Numbered from the stretch's first letter, positions 1-8,922 are shown. The stretch: 64,000 nt of DNA from Ensifer adhaerens (GCA_900215285.1 OCMG01000004.1:3401582-3465581); one strand, 5' to 3'. Notes: a model not told the origin generated them from the sequence alone. Numbers and translations: made by a program.

Positions 1-1221
1 GAATTTCAGGTTATGCGTCGGCAGGTAGCCGTTTTCGTCCACGCAGGCGCAGAAGGCGAGCGAGGGATCGGCCTCGATGACACCTTCCTGGATGGGCGTG
101 AGCACCCGGTCGGCGAAATCGATATAGCGGGTGGAGAACTGTTTCGGGTCGGTGCCGGGGATTTCGCGGTAGCTGCGGTCAAAGAGATCGGCCATGGAAA
201 TGCGGCCTGATGCAATGCCGGCCTCGAAGGCGGCGGAGACGGTGGCCGCAACCTCCTGCACCTTGACGATATAGCGATGATCGGGCGTTTCGATCCCGGC
301 CGTGGCGGCAACCTGGATGATGCGCTCGGACATGTCGACGAGACCGTCCACCCGCTCGGCAGCGCCCTGCAGATGCTTGTTGGAGGCCAGCATCTCGTCA
401 AGCGCCGATTCCAATTGGGTCACGAAGCCGGTGCAGCGTGTCTCGACGCCGGCCGTGGTGCTGGAAAGCTGTTGAGAATTGTCGAGAATGCTGGTGAAAA
501 CCTCCTCCATCAGGCGGAAGGACGCATCCATCGCGGTGGTGATTTCCTTGATCTCGCCCGCCGAACGGGCAGCGCCCTCGCCCGCCTCGCCCAGGCGCAG
601 GATGCGGCTGCGAATGTCGGAAAGCGTCTTCTGGATCGTTGCCGTCACCGTCGAGGTCTGGAGGGACAGCGCACGGATTTCGGCCGCGACCACGGCAAAA
701 CCCTTGCCGGCCTCGCCGGCGCGCGCCGCCTCGATGGCCGCATTGAGCGCGAGCAGATTGGTCTGGCGGGCGATAGAGCCGATTTCGCCGGCGAACTTGT
801 CGACATCGTTGAGCGAGACCGCGAATTGCGAGATTTCTCCGGTAATGTCACCGCTGACCTCGACCATGGCGTCGATGCCGGCAGAAGATCGCACCAGGTC
901 TCCTGCGGATCGCTTCAATGCATCGCGCGCACGCCCCGCCATGTGATCGGTGCCGCGCAGCGCGTCCGCAATGCTGCGATTGGCATCGGCAATTTCATGC
1001 GCCGTGCCGGTCAATTGGCGGAAGACATTGGAATGCTTGGCCGATGAGGCCGCCACCGTCTGGATGGCGCCTGCGATGTCGACAAGGTCGATCCCGAGAC
1101 GGGAGGCATCCTGCGACAAGCGGACAATCACCTCCCGCAGAAGCTCCGGTGCGGGCGGCGCGTTCGGCGCAGGCTCAGCATCCAGCGGTTCTTCAGGCAT
1201 GCGATAGGCAGCCGTGTTCAT
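1..1221 (-). CDS. Methyl-accepting chemotaxis protein, cut by the window's left edge
   Basis: Cytoplasmic chemotaxis transducer read from the ATG at 1221 (GGGGGTAAG just upstream); the frame stays open for 407 codons to position 1, so the C-terminus is missing. The signalling hairpin is plain around residues 145-185: it contains [20 protein letters not shown], then [18 protein letters not shown], the receptor tip that contacts CheA/CheW. No N-terminal membrane segment is visible, so it is probably soluble. The C-terminal part ([16 protein letters not shown], then [11 protein letters not shown]) matches the extra domain often found after the MCP signalling domain in proteobacterial transducers. 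The ligand is unknown. Confidence 0.9.
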   Translation of the reverse strand, partial: MNTAAYRMPEEPLDAEPAPNAPPAPELLREVIVRLSQDASRLGIDLVDIAGAIQTVAASSAKHSNVFRQLTGTAHEIADANRSIADALRGTDHMAGRARDALKRSAGDLVRSSAGIDAMVEVSGDITGEISQFAVSLNDVDKFAGEIGSIARQTNLLALNAAIEAARAGEAGKGFAVVAAEIRALSLQTSTVTATIQKTLSDIRSRILRLGEAGEGAARSAGEIKEITTAMDASFRLMEEVFTSILDNSQQLSSTTAGVETRCTGFVTQLESALDEMLASNKHLQGAAERVDGLVDMSERIIQVAATAGIETPDHRYIVKVQEVAATVSAAFEAGIASGRISMADLFDRSYREIPGTDPKQFSTRYIDFADRVLTPIQEGVIEADPSLAFCACVDENGYLPTHNLKF

Positions 1222-1387
1222 CTTACCCCCCTTTGTCCGGTTAATGGAGGGTGACGGAACGAAGTAAATAAACCTCTAACATAGCCCCCGGGCTTCCGCC
1301 GCCGGTGCTGCAGTTGCTTCACTTTTGCAACATATCCGAAGCCGGGAGCGGGAATTCGCTGCCGGTCCCAGGATCAGGATCTGCTGG

Positions 1388-2566
1388 TCAGAGAGCGCCT
1401 ATCTTCTTCAGCTTTTCCAGAACCGCTTCGTTCGGTTCGCCGGTCACGGGAAGCCGGTAGTGCTTTTCGAAGTGGCGGATCGCCTCGCGCGTCTGCTCGC
1501 CGGGGACCCCGTCGACCGTGACGTCGCGATAGGCCAGGTTGGCGAGACCCTTCTGGATCGCCATCGTCAGGTTGGAGGGCGTGGCCGCATCGGCGGCTCT
1601 GCCGGGCATCTCCATTTTTGCCGGCGTAGCGGCCGGGCGCGCGGTTGCCGCACCGATCTTCTGGGCCACGGGCTTTTCACGCTGAGCCTTCAGCCTTTCC
1701 TTCTCCAGCGCCTTCTCGCGGGCAGCCTTTTCGGCGGCCTTGGGCGAGGGCTTGGCTGGCGCCTTTGCAGTGGCATTGGGGATCGGGGCGGGCGGCACGG
1801 GGGGGGCGACCGCAGGCCGTGCTGTCCTTGCGGTTTCGGCCGGCGCCTGCGGACGCGGCGCTTTCGCAATCAGCGCAGCGACAGGATCGACCGCCTTCTG
1901 CGCAGGCTTGTCGGCGGGCTTCTGCGGTGCCTTCGCAGCGATGGCGCCGGTGACGTCGGAGGGCCGATCGGGCGGCACGACGTTGAATTCGGCATTGTCC
2001 TTTTTCAGAAGATCGAGCACGGCCGCATCCGCAGAGCCCGTCTGCGGGAGGCCGCGCGTTTCCTGATAGAACATGATTGCGGCTTCGGTCTTGGCGCCCA
2101 TGACTCCGTCGACCGGGCCTTCATAAAGGCCGCGCCTGGCGAGATTGGCCTGGATCTGGCTCACCAGATCGTCCGCCACGGCATTTGCCGCCGGGGCCGG
2201 GTCGTCATGCACGACGACGCCGTCAACGGGTTTAGGTGCTCCTCTTGCCACGGTCGCATCCGGCTGCGCGGTGGCGTCGCGTTCGACGCGGTAGGTCGTC
2301 TCGGGCTGCGCGCCGGGATGCATGGCCTGGGCCGCATAGTCGCGGAAGGCATCGCGCGTGTCGAGCCACGGATGCGGATGGGAGCTGGGCTGATACCAGA
2401 GCGCGTTGGCGGCCACGAAGGCAAAGACGATGGCAAAGGCCGTCGTCCCACCGGTCGCGACGGGATTGCGCATGGCTGCTTGACCGATCATCGCCGCGCC
2501 GCCCGCCATCATCCGCGAGACGCGCCCGGCCTGCCTCTTAGGCGGTCTGCGCTTTCGCGTGGTCAT
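1388..2566 (-). CDS. Membrane-anchored peptidoglycan-binding (PG_binding_1) protein
   Basis: A protein of about 392 residues with a basic N-terminus (MTTRKRRPPKRQ), one membrane segment near residues 35-60 (GTTAFAIVFAFVAANALWY), a long Ala/Pro/Lys-rich linker and two PG_binding_1-like repeats: one about residues 155-210 (QANLARRGLYEGPVDGVMG) and one at the C-terminus (LANLAYRDVTVDGVPGEQTR). The expected role is periplasmic attachment to peptidoglycan; no catalytic domain is seen. I chose the ATG at 2566 because AAGAAGG lies 8 nt upstream; an upstream ATG at 2587 has no comparable site. The start lies inside the end of the histidine kinase gene, so the two are probably translationally coupled and may act together at the envelope. 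Confidence 0.82.
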   Translation of the reverse strand: MTTRKRRPPKRQAGRVSRMMAGGAAMIGQAAMRNPVATGGTTAFAIVFAFVAANALWYQPSSHPHPWLDTRDAFRDYAAQAMHPGAQPETTYRVERDATAQPDATVARGAPKPVDGVVVHDDPAPAANAVADDLVSQIQANLARRGLYEGPVDGVMGAKTEAAIMFYQETRGLPQTGSADAAVLDLLKKDNAEFNVVPPDRPSDVTGAIAAKAPQKPADKPAQKAVDPVAALIAKAPRPQAPAETARTARPAVAPPVPPAPIPNATAKAPAKPSPKAAEKAAREKALEKERLKAQREKPVAQKIGAATARPAATPAKMEMPGRAADAATPSNLTMAIQKGLANLAYRDVTVDGVPGEQTREAIRHFEKHYRLPVTGEPNEAVLEKLKKIGAL

Positions 2567-4133
2567 GGGCATTTTCCTTCTTGTCATTCATGCTTTTCGC
2601 TGCGGCCGGGAGGCGCGGCGGAAATTCGTGTCTGGCGTCGAGGGCGACGACCTGGGCGGCAGCGGCCGGCGCTGCCTGGGTGGTGGTGGTTTCGGGTCCG
2701 GCTTCGGGGAAGCTGACGGAGACGACGGTGCCCTCGCCCAGCCGGCTGGAGATGGCCACTCGGCCGCCATGCAGCTCCACCAGGCCCTTGACGAGCGAGA
2801 GGCCGAGGCCAGTGCCTTCATATTTGCGGGCGTAATCGTTCTGCACCTGCATGAACGGGCGGCCGAGCAGCGCGATCTTGTCTTGCGGAATACCGATGCC
2901 AGTGTCGCTGACGGTGAAGACGAGATCGCCGGCCTTGCGCTCCACATCGAGCGAGACGACGCCGCCGGCATCGGTGAATTTCAGCGCGTTGCCGACGAGA
3001 TTGATCAGAACCTGCTGCACGGCGCGGCGGTCGGCGACGAGATCGCCGGCGTCGCGGGCGATGCGGGTGGTCAGCGTCACGCCCTTGTTCTTCGCCTGCA
3101 GCGCCAGCATCTGTTCGCAGGCCGAGACAGCCTCGGAGGCGGCAAAGTCCTCGCATTGGAGTTCATAACGGCCGGCTTCAATCTTGCTCATGTCGAGCAT
3201 GGTGTTGACGACCGCGAGCAGGTGATTGCCCGACTGGTTGATGAGGGCGACATATTCGCGCTGGCGATCATTCTCGAGCTTGCCGAAATATTCACCTGCG
3301 AGAATGTCGGAGAAGCCGAGAATGGCATTCAGCGGCGTGCGCAATTCATGGCTGACGGCCGCCAGGAAGCGCGTCTTCGCCTCGTTGGCGTTGTTTGCCT
3401 CGTCGGCCCTGGCGGAGAGGGCGCGGGTCATCGCCTCCTCCTCGGCATTGTCGAGCATCTGCGAGAGGAAGCCGGCAAACTCGCCGCCCGGAGCAAAGAT
3501 GGCGCTGAGCAGCAGGCGGCGGTGAACGAACTGGCTGCGGGCGTCTTCGTCGGTGGTGCGCGTTTCGAAGCGGAGGTCGATCGAGGAGCCCGTGCCGCCC
3601 TGGCGCATGGCATCGACGGCCTGCAGGAAGAGGATGCGGTCGGAAACGTGGATCTGGTCAAGGAAGCCCTTGGCGTCCAGCGCGCGCAGATCGCGCATCA
3701 ACATCGCGCGGTCGCGGCCACGCATGCGGGTGACGAGCCCGCGTTCGTTGTGAAGGGTGACGAGGCCCGGCATGAGATCCAGCAGCGGGTCTTCGGCATG
3801 CCGGGCAATGACGTCTTCGGCGACGATGTCGGCAGCAGCGGACTGTTCGCGCGGCTCCCGGGAAAGCCAGGCGGCAGCGGCAAGCGTCAGCGCGGCCACA
3901 CCGCCAGCGCCGGCCGGCAGCGCGACGGCGGGGCTTGTCACCAGGGAAAGGGCCGCCGGGGCGACCATCATGCCGTAAATGCCGAAAGCGGCCGCACGCT
4001 CGAGCCGGCGGGCGGCGCCGGGATCGGCGGCGGCAAGGCCGGGTGCCCATGCGTTCGCCAGCCGTGTCGGCAGCGACGATATCTTTCCGGCCATGTTACG
4101 CAGAACTCGCAACGCGATTACCCTGTGACTCAT
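2538..4133 (-). CDS. PAS-domain sensor histidine kinase, DivJ/PleC/PdhS-like
   Basis: A 531-residue hybrid of a short hydrophobic N-terminus (two segments about residues 50-90), a PAS-like region (residues 105-235) and a full kinase core. The H-box is AAVSHELRTPLNAILGFSDI near residue 265; N-box (LINLVGNALKFTD), G1 (VSDTGIGIP) and G2 (YEGTGLGLSLVKG) follow in order. There is no receiver domain. The HELRTPLNAI type of H-box is shared with the alphaproteobacterial cell-cycle kinases DivJ, PleC and PdhS, so a cell-cycle or envelope role is possible, but I cannot assign an orthologue. The upstream SD is weak (AAGAAT). It overlaps the downstream peptidoglycan-binding gene by 29 nt. Confidence 0.85.
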   Translation of the reverse strand: MSHRVIALRVLRNMAGKISSLPTRLANAWAPGLAAADPGAARRLERAAAFGIYGMMVAPAALSLVTSPAVALPAGAGGVAALTLAAAAWLSREPREQSAAADIVAEDVIARHAEDPLLDLMPGLVTLHNERGLVTRMRGRDRAMLMRDLRALDAKGFLDQIHVSDRILFLQAVDAMRQGGTGSSIDLRFETRTTDEDARSQFVHRRLLLSAIFAPGGEFAGFLSQMLDNAEEEAMTRALSARADEANNANEAKTRFLAAVSHELRTPLNAILGFSDILAGEYFGKLENDRQREYVALINQSGNHLLAVVNTMLDMSKIEAGRYELQCEDFAASEAVSACEQMLALQAKNKGVTLTTRIARDAGDLVADRRAVQQVLINLVGNALKFTDAGGVVSLDVERKAGDLVFTVSDTGIGIPQDKIALLGRPFMQVQNDYARKYEGTGLGLSLVKGLVELHGGRVAISSRLGEGTVVSVSFPEAGPETTTTQAAPAAAAQVVALDARHEFPPRLPAAAKSMNDKKENAHDHAKAQTA

Positions 4134-4429
4134 ATTCTTATATGGGACGACATTGGCGCAGCCGGCTTAAGGAAAGTCTAAAAACCGGACCCGCAGACTT
4201 GCGTTTTTCCGTCGCAATCCTGTTTTGGAACGATTTCGGCGGGGCTTTGGAGATTGTGGTTAACGGGGCGTAAGCGCCTGAAAAAGCTCGATTTGCCGCA
4301 AGCGTTAACATTTGCCCGGGGCGTGCTGCCCGCAAAGCCCTGCCGGACCTGAACTTTGAAAAGACCAGCATTAACGAAGATCGGTCAAATGCGGCGCAAA
4401 TCGTTCGAAAAGGAAAATCGATAAAATTT

Positions 4430-4445
4430 GAGACAAAATTGTCTC
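4430..4445. promoter_or_regulatory. Perfect 16-bp palindrome in the 4134-4582 intergenic region
   Basis: GAGACAAAATTGTCTC is a perfect palindrome about 140 bp upstream of the DUF5330 gene in a 449-bp intergenic stretch that also carries the promoter of the divergent kinase gene. It could be an operator for a dimeric repressor. I see nothing else definite in this stretch, which is AT-richer than its flanks. Confidence 0.35.
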
Positions 4446-4582
4446 GAAGGCGCGGATTTTTTGAAAAGCCGCCTTTGGAACTTCGCGTCTAATCTCCTCT
4501 CAAGCCGGAAGGAAACACGAACCGGCGGCCACAAACCGGCAAGAAGACCGGACAAGAAAAACAAAAGACAGGAACCTGAACC

Positions 4583-5017
4583 ATGGGCATGCTGATCAAA
4601 GGAACCTTCTGGTTTTGCGTCGTGCTCGTCGTGCTGCCCTTCTTCGACGGCGAGGCACAGAAGAAGCTGGAAGGCGCGCCGCAGGTCGAAGCAGCAGACG
4701 CCGTGAGCGCCGCGACAGGCGCACTCTCTTATATCGGAGAAATGTGCGCCCAGCGTCCGGACGTCTGCATCAAGGGAGCCGAGACCGTCTCGGCGCTCGG
4801 CAACCGGGCCAAGGAAGGCGCGCTTGTCGCCTACAAGCTGCTCGACAAGAATTTCTCCGACAAGCCCTCAGCCGCCGCCGCGACAGCCGAAACCCCGGCC
4901 GGCCCGAGCGTGGCAGAGGCAACCCAATCCATTCCCGCCGCCGCCGAGCAGCCGCTGCCCGACGCGGTCGTCACGGGAACCGTCATCCCCGTGCCGTCGG
5001 CCCGCCCCAAACATTGA
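4583..5017 (+). CDS. DUF5330-family protein
   Basis: A 144-residue protein starting MGMLIKGTFWFCVVLVVLP, an uncleaved-looking N-terminal membrane anchor or signal sequence, followed by a conserved segment with two cysteines (EMCAQRPDVC, residues 54-63) and an Ala/Pro-rich tail. This matches the DUF5330 family, a small envelope protein family largely confined to Rhizobiales; its function is unknown. AGGAACC precedes the ATG. The gene is monocistronic, with its own terminator immediately downstream. Confidence 0.82.
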   Translation: MGMLIKGTFWFCVVLVVLPFFDGEAQKKLEGAPQVEAADAVSAATGALSYIGEMCAQRPDVCIKGAETVSALGNRAKEGALVAYKLLDKNFSDKPSAAAATAETPAGPSVAEATQSIPAAAEQPLPDAVVTGTVIPVPSARPKH

Positions 5018-5075
5018 AAGACCGACTGCCCGATATCGCCATTCTCTGATCCTGCCTGAACTCGCGATTTTCGCG

Positions 5076-5112
5076 AACGCCGCAAGCCCCGTGCCTGCGG
5101 CGTTTTCTTTTG
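5076..5112 (+). terminator. Rho-independent terminator of the DUF5330 gene
   Basis: Stem AACGCCGCA (5076-5084) pairs with TGCGGCGTT (5096-5104), followed by a T-rich tract (TTTTCTTTTG). Confidence 0.8.
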
Positions 5113-5158
5113 TCCAGACAGAACAGGTTTCATTGGGCGGCTTTGAATTTGCGTCAAC

Positions 5159-5204
5159 GCAATTCCGGAGGCAAAACCGGTTTCCACTTTCGCTGGAATT
5201 GCTC
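5159..5204. repeat. Rhizobial palindromic intergenic element (GCAATTCCGG...GGAATTGC)
   Basis: The element begins GCAATTCCGG, has an internal AAAACCGG and ends CTGGAATTGC, so the ends form an inverted repeat. A second, imperfect copy is at 14798-14883. It resembles short mosaic palindromes seen between genes in rhizobia. It lies just upstream of sufE and may overlap its promoter. Confidence 0.55.
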
Positions 5205-5241
5205 TATATCCGGGCCTGACAAGAAAACAGACAGGCATGAC

Positions 5242-5655
5242 ATGGCGACCATCGAGCAGATCATCGAGGACTTTTCCTTTCTCGACGAGTGGGAAGACCG
5301 CTATCGCTATGTGATCGAGCTGGGCAAGGCGCTGCCGGACCTGCCGGAGAGCGACAAGTCTCTGGAGAACAAGGTGCAGGGCTGCGCCAGCCAGGTCTGG
5401 CTCGTCAGCCACAAGGGCGAAGGTCCGGACCCGGTGATGACGTTCGAAGGCGACAGCGACGCCCATATCGTGCGCGGCCTCGTCGCCATCGTGCTGACCA
5501 TCTATTCAGGCCACAAGGCCTCCGAGATCGTGGCAACGGACGCCATCGACACGTTCAATCAGATTGGTCTGGTGGAGCATCTGTCGTCGCAGCGGGCGAA
5601 CGGGTTGAGGTCGATGATCAAGCGGATCAGGGCCGAGGCGGCGGCGGCGGCCTAA
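5242..5655 (+). CDS. sufE: SufE family Fe-S cluster assembly sulfur acceptor
   Basis: A 137-residue protein matching SufE: DLPESDKSLENKVQGCASQV contains the conserved GC(A/T)S loop whose cysteine accepts persulfide sulfur from the cysteine desulfurase SufS and passes it to the SufBCD scaffold. The C-terminal SSQRANGLRSMIKRIRA is also typical. I chose the ATG at 5242 (MATIEQIIEDF), which matches the normal family N-terminus; the frame is open further upstream but that part reads through a repeat. There is no suf operon next to it, which is common for sufE in Rhizobiales. Confidence 0.92.
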   Translation: MATIEQIIEDFSFLDEWEDRYRYVIELGKALPDLPESDKSLENKVQGCASQVWLVSHKGEGPDPVMTFEGDSDAHIVRGLVAIVLTIYSGHKASEIVATDAIDTFNQIGLVEHLSSQRANGLRSMIKRIRAEAAAAA

Positions 5656-5683
5656 TGTCTCGTTCGCGTAGGCGGGTTTGAGG

Positions 5684-5914
5684 AGACCCCTCCCCACCCT
5701 CCCCACAAGGGGGAGGGAGACCGTGAGGCACCGATTTCCCGCCTCACAAGCGATACGCACGAGGCGATGCATGGCGACTCCTCAAAGCCGGCCGGCTCAC
5801 GGAAACATCACATTTGAGAAATCGTGAGCAGCGTTGGCGGCGTCGCTGTCGGACTGGGCGGCGCCTCTATCCGTCTCCCCCCTTGTGGGGGAGATGGCGG
5901 CAGCCAGAGGGGGA
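5684..5914. repeat. Two mosaic palindromic elements between sufE and the DUF6456 gene
   Basis: Unit A at 5684-5722 (AGACCCCTCCCC ... GGGGGAGGGAGACC) and unit B at 5861-5914 (GCCTCTATCCGTCTCCCC ... TTGTGGGGGAGATGGCGGC). Both units recur at 34589-34690 and 35672-35780, with part of unit B at 56672-56728. They resemble the RIME class of rhizobial mosaic elements; the identity is inferred, not searched. Confidence 0.7.
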
Positions 5915-5929
5915 CTTTTTGACACCCCC

Positions 5930-6739
5930 TCACATCTCCGGCCGGAAACCCTCCTCGCCCCATTGCCGCATCTCGCGCCGTGCCGGGGGCGTATAGTGGC
6001 GGTGGAGCGCCATGAGCGCCGTCTTCAGCATCAGTTTCGCCGAGCGCGGCGGCCATTGGCGTTCGCGTTCGACCGTTTCCAGTCCCTTCATGAAACAGCA
6101 GACGTCGAGTGCCACGCCGGAGAGGTCGGGGCCGAGGGCAGCGAGCGCGCGGTTGACGCGGAGCCGTGCGGCCATGGCTGAGTCGGAGAGATCGGCGACG
6201 CCGCCGCGTGCGCCCTTGACGCTCGTTCCCAACCTGGGTTCGAAGCGCATGGTGATCTGCGGCTGCAGCTGTCCGCGGGTGAAATCGGCATGCAGTCGCT
6301 CGCCGGCGGCCATGGCCTCGCGGGGGAAATAGGTCTCGCCTGCCCTGCCCTTCAGGCGTTCGAGCGCCGAAAGCGGGGATTCTGACAGGTTGCGGGTGAC
6401 GCGCGCGGTCTCGCCCTCCATGGCGATGGTCGCTTCCGTCAGGTCGCGATGCGGGCGGGCGAAGTCGGGTTCCGGCGTTTCGTGGCGCGTGATGAACGTC
6501 TTGGCTTCCGGCAGCGGACGGATGCGCGTGCCTTCGCGGGCGATCAGTCCGTGACGGGCGGCGAGGAGCAGGATGGCGGGCGCGACGCGGAGCCGCGCTG
6601 ACGGGGTCTGCAGTTCAAGCGTTGCGACCGATGCACCGGCCTTCGGCGCGGACGTAGCGCAAATCTGCGCACCGGCGGGCGGCAGGGATTTGAGGAAGCG
6701 CAACAGCAGAGATATTGTCTTCGTCGCGGTCTCAGTCAT
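5930..6739 (-). CDS. DUF6456 domain-containing protein
   Basis: About 269 residues from the ATG at 6739, preceded by GAGG with 6-nt spacing. The C-terminal half (ALERLKGRAGETYFPREAMA, then a Leu/Ala-rich helical segment with VCCFMKGLETVERERQWPPR) matches the DUF6456 family, conserved in Rhizobiales; the N-terminal half has a winged-helix-like stretch (ILLLAARHGLIAREGTRIRP). A DNA-binding role is plausible but unproven. Its start overlaps the end of the upstream DnaA domain IV-like gene by 8 nt, so they are likely coupled. Confidence 0.75.
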   Translation of the reverse strand: MTETATKTISLLLRFLKSLPPAGAQICATSAPKAGASVATLELQTPSARLRVAPAILLLAARHGLIAREGTRIRPLPEAKTFITRHETPEPDFARPHRDLTEATIAMEGETARVTRNLSESPLSALERLKGRAGETYFPREAMAAGERLHADFTRGQLQPQITMRFEPRLGTSVKGARGGVADLSDSAMAARLRVNRALAALGPDLSGVALDVCCFMKGLETVERERQWPPRSAKLMLKTALMALHRHYTPPARREMRQWGEEGFRPEM

Positions 6740-7157
6740 GAGCGACCTCGCTGACATGACCAAAGGCGAGAAGGGCGATACGTTCGATGGCTGCGACGAA
6801 TTCGTCGAAGTCGCGGTCGTCGCGGCGGTCCTCGACGACGGCACAGGCATGCGCCACCGTGGAACGGTCGCGGCCGAAGCCCTCGCCGATCGTTGTCATG
6901 CGCATCTGCAATGCGACGTGACAGACATACATGGCGATCTGGCGGACATGGCAGGCAAGACGTCGGCGCTCGCGGCGCATGCCGATGCGGTCACCGGAGA
7001 CGAAGAGAAATTCCGCCGTCATCAGCCTGACGGACTGGCAAATGACGCGTTCGGGGCGGTTCTCGCGAAAGGTTGTCAGGGGTGGACGAAAATCCGGAGC
7101 ACGGTCTGCGCCGCGCCCTACACGCGCCTCCCGCTCCTGGTTCTTGCTGGCAATCAT
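6732..7157 (-). CDS. Stand-alone DnaA domain IV-like helix-turn-helix protein
   Basis: A 141-residue protein whose C-terminal half has the DNA-binding signature of DnaA domain IV: CHVRQIAMYVCHVALQMRMT, then IGEGFGRDRSTVAHA, matching the DnaA pattern 'ARQIAMYL...IG..FGRDHTTV.HA'. The AAA+ ATPase domains are absent, so it cannot open the origin; it could bind DnaA-box-like sequences. AGGAGG lies 5 nt before the ATG, and the promoter region contains a small palindrome (TCCTATTCCATAGGA). It overlaps the DUF6456 gene by 8 nt. Genes of this type occur widely in Rhizobiales; the role is unknown to me. Confidence 0.78.
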   Translation of the reverse strand: MIASKNQEREARVGRGADRAPDFRPPLTTFRENRPERVICQSVRLMTAEFLFVSGDRIGMRRERRRLACHVRQIAMYVCHVALQMRMTTIGEGFGRDRSTVAHACAVVEDRRDDRDFDEFVAAIERIALLAFGHVSEVAHD

Positions 7158-7324
7158 GAAAGCCTCCTATGGAATAGGAATTTATTCATACACCCTAGAG
7201 GGATTTTGTGGATGTTTGGAAGCGATCCTTGGCAATCTATGATTGTTTTTTCTTAAGTTTTCGCAAATTTCTTCACCAATTATGGGATTTTTTTCCTCGT
7301 TCACCAGAAGCATGCATCAAGCAA

Positions 7325-7352
7325 AAGGGCGGGCCCCGCAGGACCCGCCCTT
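7325..7352 (-). terminator. Rho-independent terminator after the CbiM-like gene
   Basis: On the minus strand the stem AAGGGCGGG pairs with CCCGCCCTT, followed by TTTGCTT. It lies 29 nt past the stop codon of the CbiM-like permease. Confidence 0.75.
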
Positions 7353-7380
7353 CTTGTCACGATCGATTGACGACACCGGC

Positions 7381-8034
7381 TCAGGCGAAGTTCAGCCGGC
7401 CCAGTTCGGTGAAGCGCGCGAGCGCGCCGGAATTGCGCCAGGTCTTCATGATCGTCACCGTGGTAAAGGTGATCAGCGCCTCAAGGCCGAACACAGGCAT
7501 GTAGGCGAGCGCCCAGCGGCCCCAATCCACGAGAGCGAAGCTGTCGTTGGAGATCATCAGCCAGAAGGCCACCATGGCGGAGACGCCGGCATAATAGACC
7601 GCATCGATACGCAGCACGCGGGCGAAGCTGAAGCGCTCTGCCGCGTTCGTCGCAAAGAGCCGCTTGCCGAAGGTCTCGTGCACCGCCACCATCGGCAGCA
7701 TGAGGGACAGCGAATTGACGCCGAGATGGACGAGATCCTGCGGCTCGAAGAAGAAGCCCTGCAGGAAGAGGCCGAGCGCAAAACCCACCATGGCCGGCGC
7801 GAAGCCGAAGAGCAGATAGACGGTCGTCGCCCCGATCAGATGCAGTTCGGACGGGCCAACGGCGAGATGCCAGGACTGCATGAGCACGGAGAAGACGATG
7901 GCCGCGAGGCCGGCTTTGACGATGTTGAGCGGCGCGCGGACGAGCGCCGGAAGCTGCGTTGCGACAACGGCGAGTGCCACGGCATTGGCGGCCGTCACGC
8001 GCAGGGGATCGATGATTCCAGGTTCAATATGCAT
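7381..8034 (-). CDS. CbiM-like energy-coupling factor (cobalt) transporter permease
   Basis: A 217-residue integral membrane protein beginning MHIEPGIIDPLRV, the N-terminal metal-binding signature of the CbiM/NikM S-component family (free N-terminal Met plus His2). Several hydrophobic helices follow; FGFAPAMVGFALGLFLQGFF and AVGPSELHLIGATTVYLLFG are typical. AAAGGAAA precedes the ATG at 8034. An upstream cobalamin riboswitch indicates cobalt uptake for B12. No CbiQ or CbiO is adjacent, so it either works alone or borrows an ECF module such as the NikQO-type one 20 kb away. Confidence 0.85.
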   Translation of the reverse strand: MHIEPGIIDPLRVTAANAVALAVVATQLPALVRAPLNIVKAGLAAIVFSVLMQSWHLAVGPSELHLIGATTVYLLFGFAPAMVGFALGLFLQGFFFEPQDLVHLGVNSLSLMLPMVAVHETFGKRLFATNAAERFSFARVLRIDAVYYAGVSAMVAFWLMISNDSFALVDWGRWALAYMPVFGLEALITFTTVTIMKTWRNSGALARFTELGRLNFA

Positions 8035-8099
8035 GTTCGTTTCCTTTTTTAGCGCCCACCGCGCAAAAGGTGTTTGTCGAACCGCAGCCTTCAGGCCGC

Positions 8100-8310
8100 G
8101 GCGGTCCATGGCAGGTCTCCTGGCTTGCGGGTCGTCGCCTTTTCCTTCGCCTTATCGGTCATTTTTCTGGCCTGTCACGATCGACAGGCCTCAGACCAAT
8201 GGCATTCGAAGGAAGGCTCTCCGCTCACAGTTGCGGGGGCAGCCACGGTTTCGGGTCCTGATGGATACGCCTCACCGTGTTCCCTTTTAATCCTCGCGCC
8301 TGGGGCGCGA
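8100..8310 (-). promoter_or_regulatory. Cobalamin (B12) riboswitch
   Basis: On the minus strand the leader reads AAAAGGGAACACGGTGAGG, then GCTGCCCCCGCAACTGTGAG, and ends with AAGCCAGGAGACCTGCC, the conserved B12-box elements in the correct order. It lies about 70 nt before the CbiM-like gene. AdoCbl binding would be expected to lower expression of the permease. The 5' boundary is approximate. Confidence 0.93.
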
Positions 8311-8532
8311 TGGAACCACTGGGACAATTGCTAGATGGTTTGGTGACCGTGGGCAAGCGGGTGAGCGCCACAGACTTGTGGAGTTGCGCCAGCGCAAAGT
8401 CTTCGCGCGCGATCTCGTGTATCCGGTGGGATGAAGAATGAAGAATCACATGCCCGACGGGCAAGAATGCCGCATTGACGTTTGAGCCCTTGCGGCCTAT
8501 CCGTGGTGCAGGACGAGGGAATTTTACTGGCT

Positions 8533-8922
8533 ATGCAGCCGAGACGGGCGACAATGATGGGGATCGTGACGCGCATCTTCTGCGCGGTCGCCCTCCTGTC
8601 GCTTGCGCTTTCCGCCCCGGCGGAGGCCAATTCCCGCGCGCTGTCTTCCGAGGAAATCGCGGCCTTCATGCTGCCGGACGGCTCGCTGCCGTCTCTCTGC
8701 GTCACCATTCCCGATGGCTCCGGCCAGGGCAAGATCGTCAAGCTCGGAGCAGACGGCCTCGGGCTTCATCATCATGACGTGATGCTGCCCATGCCTGCCG
8801 AAGCCGCGGGTGCGCGCCTCGTCATCGTGGCCGAACGGCTGGATCCTGCGCGACCGGACGCGCTTCGCCACCTTCTCTATCCGCCAGGTGCCGGCCCGCG
8901 CGCACCACCCCATTCCGCCTGA
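8533..8922 (+). CDS. Small secreted protein, unknown function
   Basis: About 129 residues with an N-terminal signal peptide (IVTRIFCAVALLSLALSAPAEA). The mature part has one cysteine (LPSLCVTIP) and a short His cluster (GLGLHHHDVMLP). I do not recognise the family. It lies 107 bp upstream of the Crp/Fnr gene, divergent from the riboswitch-controlled gene, and may be the first gene of the metal-uptake operon that follows. The start is uncertain: ATGs at 8482, 8533 and 8554 are all possible; I took 8533, with GAGGGA upstream. Confidence 0.55.
   Translation: MQPRRATMMGIVTRIFCAVALLSLALSAPAEANSRALSSEEIAAFMLPDGSLPSLCVTIPDGSGQGKIVKLGADGLGLHHHDVMLPMPAEAAGARLVIVAERLDPARPDALRHLLYPPGAGPRAPPHSA

Noticed and set aside
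4250..4380. TTAAC motifs considered as CtrA sites upstream of the kinase gene
   Set aside because: No TTAA-N7-TTAA pair with correct spacing could be found; single TTAAC words are common.
8341..8532. Considered as a second riboswitch or RNA on the plus strand
   Set aside because: None of the conserved boxes appear on the plus strand; it is leader between the riboswitch and the small secreted gene.
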